From Plakobranchus ocellatus (taxonomy: Eukaryota > Mollusca > Gastropoda > Plakobranchidae), in assembly GCA_019648995.1 (NCBI GenBank), contig BLXT01003724.1:637456-668652 (forward strand): a stretch of 31,197 nt of DNA, written 5' to 3'. The translations under genes were made by a program, and so were the position numbers. The notes under the pieces are model-generated. The model made no database searches. It was not told where the DNA came from and saw only the letters and a program-made list of their open reading frames with translations. This document shows positions 21,901 through 28,644 of this stretch, piece by piece. Position 1 is the first letter of the stretch. Each line of letters opens with the position of its first letter.

Positions 21901-24723
21901 AACGTTTCATTTTGTGGGTAGACAACATGTACATATTGTTTAGAAAAAAGGGTACTGTAGTTTGTCAAACAGCTCTAGCAGAAGCTGGGTAATTGTGATT
22001 TTTTTGTTTACAATTCACAAAAACAGTACTGGCAATAAGCTACCCTCCACAAAAGTATACTTTTTAAATAAAATATATGACAAAAAAGAACATGTGAATT
22101 GGATGCAGATATTTCACTATGAAATCACATTGGTCAAAATAAGTGAAACCCTAAAAAGAAAATGAATCAATACCTTTAAGGTATCTATGGGTAGACTATC
22201 TTTCTCAGTACTGTCATCACTGTAACCATCTTCATTTTTTTCCTCCCTATCATAATAATGTCCTGCTACTCTTTTTGCATTCAGTATGTGGGAGATAAGA
22301 GGAATGCCAAACGCAAGTGTCTTTCCACTGCCCTATAAATACAGGACAAAAAAACAAACAAAAAAAAAAATGCAGCTTTTGTTATATCACCACAACCTGT
22401 AAAAAAAAAAATCAACAAGCATTTCTTTTGACAGGATTAATAAATTAATATGTACTTATAAATGCACATACGCAAATACATACATCAAGAAAAATATTTG
22501 CAATGTGGATCTAAAGTATCGACATTGATGGTGATATATCTACATATATATGTCGTTAATGTACATATCAGAAAAATACTATTCAATCTTAGGAGATTGA
22601 ATCATCATTATTATCATTTCATTCTTTAAAAATCTCCACGTTTTCAACTACAATGTACTTTATTTGTTTTGTTGCGTGATTGCTGATAGACTAATCAATA
22701 TGTTTGTGGGCTTGGTTCATTTTAGTTCTTGTGTATAGCTAGTCCACAACAATATGATCTCAGGCTTTCAGGCCCTCCATCTGGCCAGGGCCCTGGTGGT
22801 AGGGTTCAAACCTGCAACTGAAGGGTCCCTGCAGATCTCAGGGCAGGTTTGCTAATTAGTATGAGCAATATTGAAAATGAAATGTTGGTATTTTTCTTAA
22901 CTCAATAACTCCGAGTGGCCGCTCCCAACGGTCGATGGAAGGATACGGATGACCGAGCGGCCGCTCCCAGCGGCCCTTAACTATATGAAAGAAAAGGGGC
23001 AGAGGGAGAAAACTCCATCCACATATGGAAAAAAAATCCGGACTCAAAGAGTTAATCAGATTTCCTTCAAACCTCACTTGATGTTTTATTTTTTATTGTA
23101 ATACTTACAATATTCTAAATACTAGAAATTCAATTTAAAATAAGAACACTTTAAAGTTTTGACAGGGTTTTTAAAAAAGTTTGCTGATTTCAATTCCTAC
23201 GTTGTTTTCTTCTCTTACTAAGGCATGCTCAATTATTGAAAATGCAAATTAACTCACAGTTTCAGCTGCTCCAAGAATATCTTTCCTGTCTCTTATTGCA
23301 CTTGGCAAAGATTGCCTCTGAATGACTGTAGGCTTTGTAAACTTAAGATCTTGCAAAGCCTTTAAAAGTTCATCCGGTACAAAAAGGTCGTTCCATTCAC
23401 TCATATCTGAGAAAGAAATTAAATTTGTAAAATTCCAGGATTTTTTTTTTTATTTTCTGTTGGGTTTTTCCCCATAAATTAAGACAAAAGTTCTGATCAT
23501 GATCTCTAGATATAAAACGTCTTGACACACACAACACACACACAAAAAAATTAGTGCTCTCATATTCTAATGATTTTCAAAGTACAATGGAACCATTTCC
23601 ATGTAAGCCTTAATCCTATCTCATTTTTTCATATTCATTACCTTATCCAATCTTCATAGACACAAACCTAAAAATATCACAATTTATACAAAAAAACAAC
23701 AACACAAAAAAAAATGAAAAGAAAAAGAAAAAAAATAATCTTCATATCTTTGTGCTTGAGCATTTTATTAAGAAATTTGTAACTCACCAACTTTTGAAGA
23801 TGCATAAGAACTTTCTGCCTCCTGCCCTTCAAGAACATCACACTCTATTGTCGTCTGGGCTTCCTGGCTCAAATGCTTCATCTTCTTCGACTTGTTTTTC
23901 TTTTTCCTTTTAGTTTTCAATATTTCATTTATTTTTGAGCTTCTGATTTCTGTATGATCATCAACTGGGGCTGTCTTTACTTCATTTTCTGCGATTATAT
24001 TTTTCTTCCTTCTTGTCTTTTTTAATTTGATCTGATCACTTGGACAAATTTCATCTCCACTAATGATACTGTTAACCATGTTCTCATTCAGAGTATCCTC
24101 CCGTGTTACATTGAAAACGCTTCCTGTTAAGCTTTCTGTTCCTTTATTTTGAGCTTTATTTGCCTTTTTCAATTTTAGCTCACCCCTATTTGGAACTTTT
24201 TCTGTGTTACTGATGCTTTTATCTGAGTTTTCATCATGAATATCCTCTCCTGTTACAATTTCAACATTTTTGCTACTGACCATCCATGAACTTTGTTTCT
24301 TACTGTGAGCCAAATCTTTCTTATTTAGTAGACAATTGCTTTTTTCAACATGTTCATCCTTTTGTTTAAAATTACTTTTATTTTTTGTCTTATTACCCAT
24401 ACTTTTTAAGGACAACTGACTGTCCTCATTTTTAACACTTAGTTTGTTTTCTTCATGCTTTTTTTTCGATGTTTTCTTTTTCTTTCTTGGGGAATCCTTT
24501 CCTAATTCCTGCTCATCACACATTTTCGTTTCATCTTGGCATTTGCGTTTCCTTGAATTGGCTTTGTTTTTCCTTCGAGTCTCTGAGTCCTGCAAAGAAA
24601 ACATAAAGATTGACAATTGATTCCTGTAACAAACAGCTTTTTGTTTCTAGCTAATATATTAAATTAATTTTTTTTTATCTGAATGTCTTCTGTGACCCTT
24701 TCTTCATCTGCTGCATTTCCTCG

Positions 24724-24770
<47 letters not shown>

Positions 24771-24979
24771 ATTATATATACATATATATATATTTATCAA
24801 GGTATCGAGTAATTCCATAAATTACTTACACTGGCATCACCTTCAACTGGCACAAGCTCATAATCTATCAGCTCTTGAATTTCCACTAATGCACTAAAAT
24901 CCTCACTGTTCAGCACATCTTCAGGGAGTTTTAGATGTTTCCATCGCGATTTCTCTTTCACTCTTAAAGTCGTGGCCAT
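9747..24979 (-). CDS. DDX24: DDX24/Mak5-type DEAD-box RNA helicase, complete, 14 coding exons
   Basis: This ATP-dependent RNA helicase family acts in the nucleolus in large ribosomal subunit assembly. Minus-strand exons, in transcription order: 24979-24830, 24589-23788, 23406-23258, 22332-22174, 21631-21536, 21275-21165, 19827-19709, 19340-19216, 17761-17643, 16000-15719, 14528-14411, 14206-14110, 13532-13452 and 9924-9747. All splice phases match, giving 2586 nt and 861 residues, close to the roughly 860 of the human protein. Motifs: Q motif about 340-347, motif I AETGSGKT 365-372, Ia PTREL 430-434, GG 458-459, Ib TPGR 479-482, II DEAD 506-509, III SAT 543-545, IV LVFAN 626-630, [10 protein letters not shown] 679-687, [10 protein letters not shown] 708-715. 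[16 protein letters not shown] text and the MRGKPKVIDL-like block ([11 protein letters not shown]) distinguish DDX24 from other DEAD-box families. The vertebrate insertion between motifs I and Ia is reduced here to about 35 acidic residues. The last intron hosts an antisense Tigger element. Confidence 0.95.
10340..12946 (+). mobile_element. Tigger (pogo superfamily, Tc1/mariner class) DNA transposon, inactive
   Basis: The left end, CAGTAGACCTCGATTATAAC, follows a TA (10338-10339), as expected for pogo-type termini with TA target sites. The right end is diverged. The best inverted match is around 12921-12946, where the reverse complement reads GGGGACCTTGGGTATAGCG, with a TA at 12948-12949. A second, forward-oriented copy of the end-like motif lies at about 12883-12905. 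The interior carries a broken transposase frame (11083-12604). The element lies in DDX24 intron 13 in the opposite orientation. The right boundary is approximate. Confidence 0.75.
11083..12604 (+). pseudogene. Tigger-like transposase pseudogene
   Basis: A pogo/Tigger transposase relic. The domain order is visible: a psq-type helix-turn-helix from the ATG at 11083 ([20 protein letters not shown] onward), a CENP-B-type second helix-turn-helix ending in [12 protein letters not shown] (about 11427-11462), and a DDE domain with NADKTG (family form NADETG), LVLDNCSAH and [13 protein letters not shown] carrying the three catalytic aspartates. Damage: the frame shifts near 11420 and is regained near 11495, it shifts again near 11915, and an in-frame TGA lies at 11984-11986. 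The last 202 codons (11996-12604) are open and end with QSTIDSYF, a PCNA-interacting-motif shape. It can no longer make a full transposase. The ATG context (AAAATGG) is good. Confidence 0.92.
13452..13532 (-). CDS. DDX24: DDX24 exon 13
   Basis: 81 nt with acceptor CCCCAG and donor GTATCC (a weak but phase-compatible donor). It encodes a basic start, [11 protein letters not shown], and then [14 protein letters not shown]. This aligns with the WIEQAAAALEIELEED-type C-terminal segment of DDX24. The joined codons at both ends (Arg with exon 12, Leu with exon 14) are intact. Confidence 0.8.
14110..14206 (-). CDS. DDX24: DDX24 exon 12
   Basis: 97 nt with acceptor TTCTAG and donor GTGTGC. It encodes [20 protein letters not shown] and continues to [11 protein letters not shown], matching the DIPLFPV...RIRLARQIEKSEYR region just after helicase domain 2. 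This region is specific to DDX24-type helicases. Confidence 0.88.
14411..14528 (-). CDS. DDX24: DDX24 exon 11 (motif VI)
   Basis: 118 nt with acceptor TTTAG and donor GTGAGA. It encodes [20 protein letters not shown] and continues through [21 protein letters not shown] is helicase motif VI, whose arginines contact ATP and coordinate hydrolysis. LIGPED-type text after it is typical of DDX24. Confidence 0.95.
15033..15041. other. run of nine undetermined bases
   Basis: Nine N in DDX24 intron 10, flanked by poly-A tracts. This is an assembly or base-calling gap in low-complexity sequence and does not affect coding exons. Confidence 0.98.
15719..16000 (-). CDS. DDX24: DDX24 exon 10 (motifs IV and V)
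   Basis: 282 nt, phase 0 at both ends, acceptor TCTAG and donor GTAAGT. It holds GRTLVFANS (motif IV), [18 protein letters not shown] (DDX24-like) and [19 protein letters not shown] (motif V and the following strand). This is the heart of RecA-like domain 2. Confidence 0.97.
17643..17761 (-). CDS. DDX24: DDX24 exon 9
   Basis: 119 nt with acceptor ATACAG and donor GTAGCA. It encodes [20 protein letters not shown] and then [14 protein letters not shown]. This matches the KIGMRGKPKVIDL...TETKIHCETDEK linker between the two helicase lobes of DDX24. Confidence 0.93.
19216..19340 (-). CDS. DDX24: DDX24 exon 8 (motif III)
   Basis: 125 nt with acceptor TTAACAG and donor GTAAGA. It encodes a basic lead and then [14 protein letters not shown] (SAT is motif III, coupling ATP hydrolysis to unwinding), followed by a lysine-rich stretch. 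Phases fit exons 7 and 9. Confidence 0.93.
19709..19827 (-). CDS. DDX24: DDX24 exon 7 (motif II, DEAD box)
   Basis: 119 nt with acceptor CTTGCAG and donor GTAACT. It encodes [24 protein letters not shown] is the Walker B/motif II box, and the following RMVEKGH is characteristic of DDX24. Confidence 0.96.
21165..21275 (-). CDS. DDX24: DDX24 exon 6 (GG and motif Ib)
   Basis: 111 nt, phase 0, acceptor TTTGAAG and donor GTAAGG. It encodes [15 protein letters not shown] and [17 protein letters not shown]. The GG pair and TPGR contact RNA in DEAD-box proteins, and VGGMS.QKQ and ATPGRLW.LI are close to vertebrate DDX24. Confidence 0.95.
21536..21631 (-). CDS. DDX24: DDX24 exon 5 (motif Ia)
   Basis: 96 nt, phase 0, acceptor TTTTTTCAG and donor GTTAGT. 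It encodes 32 residues, including [25 protein letters not shown] is motif Ia. Confidence 0.94.
22174..22332 (-). CDS. DDX24: DDX24 exon 4 (Walker A end and short acidic insertion)
   Basis: 159 nt, phase 0, acceptor TTTATAG and donor GTATTG. It starts with GSGKT, so the Walker A motif is split across the exon 3/4 junction. It then has [16 protein letters not shown] and an acidic, Ser/Asp-rich insertion of about 35 residues, where vertebrate DDX24 carries a much longer one. Confidence 0.93.
22897..23055. mobile_element. 159-bp MITE-like element with TTAACTC ends
   Basis: The ends are imperfect inverted repeats: left TTAACTCAATAACTCCGAG, and right read in reverse TTAACTCTTTGAGTCCGGA. They begin with TTAA, the target-site word of piggyBac and Kolobok superfamilies. 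Inside are two direct copies of CGAGYGGCCGCTCCCARCGG about 41 bp apart (about 22912 and 22953). This GC-rich island contrasts with the AT-rich intron 3 of DDX24 around it. A minus-strand open frame across it is only the repeat translated. Confidence 0.65.
23258..23406 (-). CDS. DDX24: DDX24 exon 3 (Q motif and motif I start)
   Basis: 149 nt with acceptor TTTCTCAG and donor GTGAGT. It encodes [20 protein letters not shown], the [12 protein letters not shown]-motif region that senses adenine, and [13 protein letters not shown] text ending mid-Walker A. The W.DLFVP lead-in matches the start of the DDX24 helicase core. Confidence 0.95.
23788..24589 (-). CDS. DDX24: DDX24 exon 2 (lysine-rich N-terminal region)
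   Basis: 802 nt with acceptor TTTGCAG and donor GTGAGT. It encodes residues 51-317, low-complexity Lys/Ser/Glu/Asn sequence with several basic clusters (for example [11 protein letters not shown] and [14 protein letters not shown]) that suit nuclear and nucleolar targeting. Residues 162-199 and 211-248 are an internal repeat. The region is expected to be disordered. Sequence identity to vertebrate DDX24 is not evident here beyond composition. Confidence 0.9.
24721..24792. repeat. (CT)n-(TA)n compound microsatellite
   Basis: In DDX24 intron 1, a CT run (about 24721-24748) passes into a TA run broken by a few substitutions (about 24749-24792). Confidence 0.95.
24830..24979 (-). CDS. DDX24: DDX24 exon 1 with start codon
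   Basis: The start ATG at 24979-24977 sits in ACCATGG, an optimal Kozak context. The open frame extends 43 codons further 5' but only to a GTG, with no ATG, so the upstream part is 5' UTR. The exon encodes [20 protein letters not shown] through [17 protein letters not shown], aligning with the WKEVKID...LVCFEELTDYQLV block near the human N-terminus. The donor is GTAAGT at 24829. Confidence 0.93.
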
Positions 24980-25325
24980 GGTTGTTACGGATTCCTGCAG
25001 TCTGAATCTAGATCTAGATTTAGGTGAGAGATTCTTATTTAGATACGGGTTTAGATCAAGATCTTTCTTTTGCACTTCGAAAAAACTTTTGTCTATGTCT
25101 ACTTTCACTTTTCTTTCTTGGCCTTGAGCAACGTGAAGGCATCATTTGTAGTTTCTTTTTAAACGATCGAACCTATCTAATATGGCTCTTTGCTCGAAAG
25201 AAGCATATTACGAAGTGGCTATTTTCCTGAACACTCGGCAAAATAGGTCCAGTCATTATATTAACGAATGCACTATTTACTTTAAAGGGACCCATGATGT
25301 ACAAGTATGCCGGTGTTACTGAACT

Positions 25326-25326
<1 letters not shown>
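24980..25326 (-). promoter_or_regulatory. DDX24 5' UTR and proximal promoter region
   Basis: This is the segment directly upstream of the DDX24 start codon. I see no clear TATA box in place. It includes an AGATCTAGAT word at about 25006-25017 within the probable 5' UTR, and it is bounded upstream by a 78-bp TC array. The transcription start cannot be placed from sequence alone. Confidence 0.4.

Positions 25327-25404
<78 letters not shown>
25327..25404. repeat. (TC)n microsatellite, about 78 bp
   Basis: A pure TC dinucleotide run about 350 bp upstream of the DDX24 start codon. The reverse-strand Arg-Glu translation is an artefact of the repeat. Confidence 0.98.
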
Positions 25405-25407
<3 letters not shown>

Positions 25408-26084
25408 ATAAAGTAAAGCGTTCGGAAAACTAAGGTCTGGCTCTATTTATCCGAGCGGTCGAGAAAATAAGGTCAGCCTATTTATTATGAGGTCGTCTCT
25501 CAACTTTACTTACTATGAGGCCTGTGGATATTTTTTAACATAGTGTGTGTGTATGTGTGTAAGTGGGGAGGGGGGCGGGGGGCGGAGTGGCTTCTTTTTT
25601 AATAACCATATATTGATGAATCATCAAGAATTATCACTTCATCAGGTTTTTATAACATTATCATTCTTTAACAAGAAATTAAAAAGAAACATAGCTATCA
25701 CTGAAAAGACTAAATTCAAACGCTGCAAAGGTAGGCAGAAAATAACGTTTATTGAAAGCCTTAAGTTTTGGGCAATAGGTAAGGGTAGCAACAACTTTAG
25801 AGATTAACTGAGAATATGTTTGAGTGGAGGAGCATCATCACCAATGTGTTTTTTAGGCAAGGCACCTTATGCGGCGCGTCCACTGCCCACTAAGTTTAGG
25901 CTAATATATAGATGAAGCAGTTTAAGCCAGAAAACGGCACCGTTTGCCAGGCTGCGAGATTTTCGCCAGGTTTTTTACACTATACTTTTTGTTTATTGCA
26001 TCGAGTAGATCACTCACTCTGGTGATTGAATTAAGGCTCTGTAGTTAAAATTTAATACTTAATACACATGTAAAAACATATATA
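25405..26084. other. DDX24 upstream flank without recognised genes
   Basis: It contains a GT-rich then G-rich patch (about 25543-25590) and a slightly GC-richer patch (25865-25980). The latter includes AAACGGCACCGTTT, a near-palindrome. There is no coding signal I can support. Confidence 0.5.
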
Positions 26085-26201
26085 CATTTATTATGATTTA
26101 TGCTCTCTACAGTCCATTCATAAAAATGAATTAATGATACAAGATTTTTTCAACGCACAAATAAAAATGTATTAATGAATACAGCATTTTTTAAACCCGC
26201 C
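26085..26201. repeat. tandem 41-bp AT-rich units, copy of a duplicated block
   Basis: 26120-26160 and 26161-26201 align as two 41-bp units (ATAAAAATGAATTAATGATA versus ATAAAAATGTATTAATGAAT, then a T-run and AACGC/AACCCGC). The block begins with GCTCTCTACAGTC at about 26102, which recurs near 26489. Confidence 0.75.
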
Positions 26202-26346
26202 TACATGTTGATCTGCTTTGAAACCATTTCTTAAAATCTACTGTAGATGTAGAGAACAAAAAATGATTTTAATTACATGCACTTCATATGCTAAACAATG
26301 AACACAATGTTTATAAGCATTATCATTGTTATTATCGTTATTATTG

Positions 26347-26347
26347 T

Positions 26348-26420
<73 letters not shown>
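26347..26420. repeat. (AGT)n microsatellite, about 74 bp
   Basis: A nearly pure AGT trinucleotide run between the two copies of the duplicated AT-rich block. The minus-strand poly-Thr frame is the repeat translated. Confidence 0.98.
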
Positions 26421-26421
<1 letters not shown>

Positions 26422-26454
26422 TAGTGGATATTAAAGACAAGGTGTTTCAATTAA

Positions 26455-26568
26455 TGTGAAACCATTTATACATTTAATGATTTGGGCTCTCTACAGTCAA
26501 TTTATGACATGTAACTCATAAAATAAATAAAAATCAATTCATACCAACATTTTATTTTTTTAACGCGA
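26455..26568. repeat. second copy of the duplicated AT-rich block
   Basis: It shares CATTTATACATTTA, GCTCTCTACAGTC and the terminal ATAAAAATCAATT...TTTTTTAACGCG text with 26075-26160. The spacing is about 380 bp in the same orientation, with a few insertions. Confidence 0.7.
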
Positions 26569-26655
26569 TCTCCAATTAGAAAAGACCATTTTAACAGTAG
26601 GCCTATAAATCGTAAATGAAACGATCAATTATTATGCCTGTAATTCATTTAATAG

Positions 26656-26819
26656 AGCGAAAGCACCACAAAAAGCTAAGTCTAGAATCGCAAGGGTGCT
26701 GGGGAAAAGAATTGTAAATTCAGATGAAGATGTTAATATTAACAGTGAGTTGCAAAAAATATACAGTAACAAAATAGGGGCCTCAGTTGAACATATAAAA
26801 CCTAGTGCTAACAGTAGCG
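26656..26819 (+). other. unassigned exon-like open segment
   Basis: This lies in a 76-codon open frame with no ATG. The segment is bounded by a possible acceptor (TTCATTTAATAG, ending 26655) and a strong-looking donor (GTAAGA at 26820). It encodes a basic stretch (KAPQKAKSRIARVLGKRIV) and then a polar one. I recognise no family. It could be an exon of an unknown gene, a transposon remnant, or chance. Confidence 0.2.
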
Positions 26820-26839
26820 GTAAGATGAGCAAGTAGGTC

Positions 26840-28296
26840 AGCCGGCTTGACGCAGTGGACGCGGGGTGTTTAATCTGCCGCGAACAAAACGATCAAGTGG
26901 CTTTTAAGGCTAGTCTAGAACCAGATACATAGTGCAAGGGACGCGTTATCTAAAGAAGAAAAAGAAATAGACGTGTCTTCCTTACATTCTTGAACTTGCT
27001 AGCAGTGTAATCCACATTGGTGCAGCAAACAGTTTTTATTTTAATCGCTAAAAATAATATGCTTATTCATTTTACAAGTCTTCGACACTACATGAGTTGA
27101 TACCACTTTTTTTTTTATAATCGATCTTTTTTGCTTGAAAACTGCCTTCTTTGAAGACATTATAAAGGCCCTTTTTCTGTCATTCTTCAACTTTTCAGGA
27201 ATGCGACGTCTGGTGTGGTACAATTAAAAGATCGTTTTCCTTCATTATCTGAGGCACTCTATCATTGTGCACGTGTTTTGCGCTTCGAATTACCGTTGAA
27301 ATTAAAATGAGTCACCTGGAATGTGTTGTATTTTTGCTACTTCCTGTCTTTTAGCCAGAAAACGGTCTTGCATGCAACAACATATTTCTTTGAGTGCAAG
27401 TTTGGCCTTTGGTGACAACGGCTCGATCTGCATGAACCTTCTTTTCTGTCAAGATCAATAAGATAATTCCTAAACTTGTTTCCTGCCTCAATTATGTGTA
27501 GCTTTAAAAAAATTGCAAGCTTACAATAATGATAAAAACTGAGATGAAAATGAGTATGGCGCTGGAGCCTATAATGTTTGGGCTTATTTAACCAACTGCA
27601 TCAAAACCTAAAAATTTTGTTAGCTATTTTCCAGGTTTCATTTTTTTCTATCACGAAATTACATTAATCTATTTGTCAGTTTCAAAGTTTCTCATTCTCA
27701 AAAAAAAAAAAAAAGAAGAAGAAGACGAAAAGAAATCGAATTACCTCGAAATTCGACAGGCCAGAGGATATACATAAGTCATATTAGTTGGCCCTAATCT
27801 GATCTGATCTTTATAGCACCAACCTTTTCGAAAGCAATTTGTCGAGATTCTTTCAATCAATAACGCAGACACTACCTTGGTATTCTTTTTTGACTGTCAT
27901 GTATACAACACAACAAAAACACCTACGAAACACGGCCGATAGGGGCCTACGTTTAAACGCTATTTTTTTTCAACCAAAGTTCTCAACCATTGATGAGCTC
28001 GCGCGCTGAATCTGAACCTCATCATAAGACTTAAATCTAGATATTGGGTAAATAGATCTAGTAAATATATTATACCACACAATAATTGAATATGTTGGCT
28101 GACAACATAGCTTTTCATCGGCTTAGACTTCAGACGATGACAGGAAAGATTTCCTATTACGCACACAAAGCGGTTAATTTTCCATAACGTTATAATGACG
28201 AAATGAATATATTCTTTTAAAAATTTAAAGTAATTTTAGTCAATGTTGAAAAAGCTTACATATAACAAAATTATAGGCCTAGATATGATGTAGATC
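26840..28296. other. intergenic region, no recognised gene
   Basis: Mostly AT-rich, with a slightly GC-richer patch at 26840-26900. A 60-codon minus-strand frame (27041-27223) is lysine-rich with no recognisable motif. Poly-A and AAG tracts occur at about 27695-27725. Confidence 0.5.
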
Positions 28297-28644
28297 TAAA
28301 TGTCGGCACTGGTGGAGCACTACGGTCCCTACCTTGTCCACTTGAAGTAGTCGGCCATTTGGATTATTTGACGTCATTGGAATGGCAAGAAGTGCCACCA
28401 GTGTCTAGATCTAGATCTAAATATTAAATCTGTATCTAAATTAATAATTGCCCCTTCATTTCGCTGATGGTGTGAGAATTTTCCAAATTTCCGTAGAAAA
28501 AGAGCCAACCGTTTTAATAAACATTAAAAAGACATCGAAATAATAATAGTTCGTCCACCCACTGACGTCAAATAATCAAAATGGCCGTCTACTTTAGGTG
28601 GACAACTGATAGGGACCGCAGTGCTCCACCAGTGCCTAAATGCC
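28297..28644. mobile_element. foldback (MITE-like) element with 76-78 bp inverted arms and putative 8-bp target duplication
   Basis: The left arm 28305-28380 and right arm 28559-28636 are inverted copies at roughly 85-90% by eye. The outer ends are GGCACTGGTGGAGCACT and its reverse complement AGTGCTCCACCAGTGCC. The flanks are TAAATGTC (28297-28304) and TAAATGCC (28637-28644), differing at one base, which suggests an 8-bp target-site duplication. The 178-bp centre has no coding sequence. 8-bp duplications occur in hAT and some other superfamilies; the class is not certain. Each arm carries TGACGTCA. Confidence 0.85.

Noticed and set aside
22856-23077. Minus-strand frame with GRWERPLG repeats
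   Set aside because: Its repeated residues come from the two GC-rich cores of the MITE-like element.
24980-25108. Extension of the DDX24 N-terminus by 43 codons
   Set aside because: The extension begins only at GTG, with no ATG. The ATG at 24979 has an optimal Kozak context, and the protein from there aligns with the family N-terminus.
25173-25409. Arg-Glu repeat protein
   Set aside because: A translation of the TC microsatellite on the reverse strand.
26238-26450. Poly-Thr/Asn protein
   Set aside because: A translation of the AGT microsatellite.
25873-26862. Inverted 12-mer CGCGTCCACTGC and its reverse complement about 1 kb apart
   Set aside because: The match does not extend beyond the 12-13 bp word, so it is not convincing as terminal inverted repeats.
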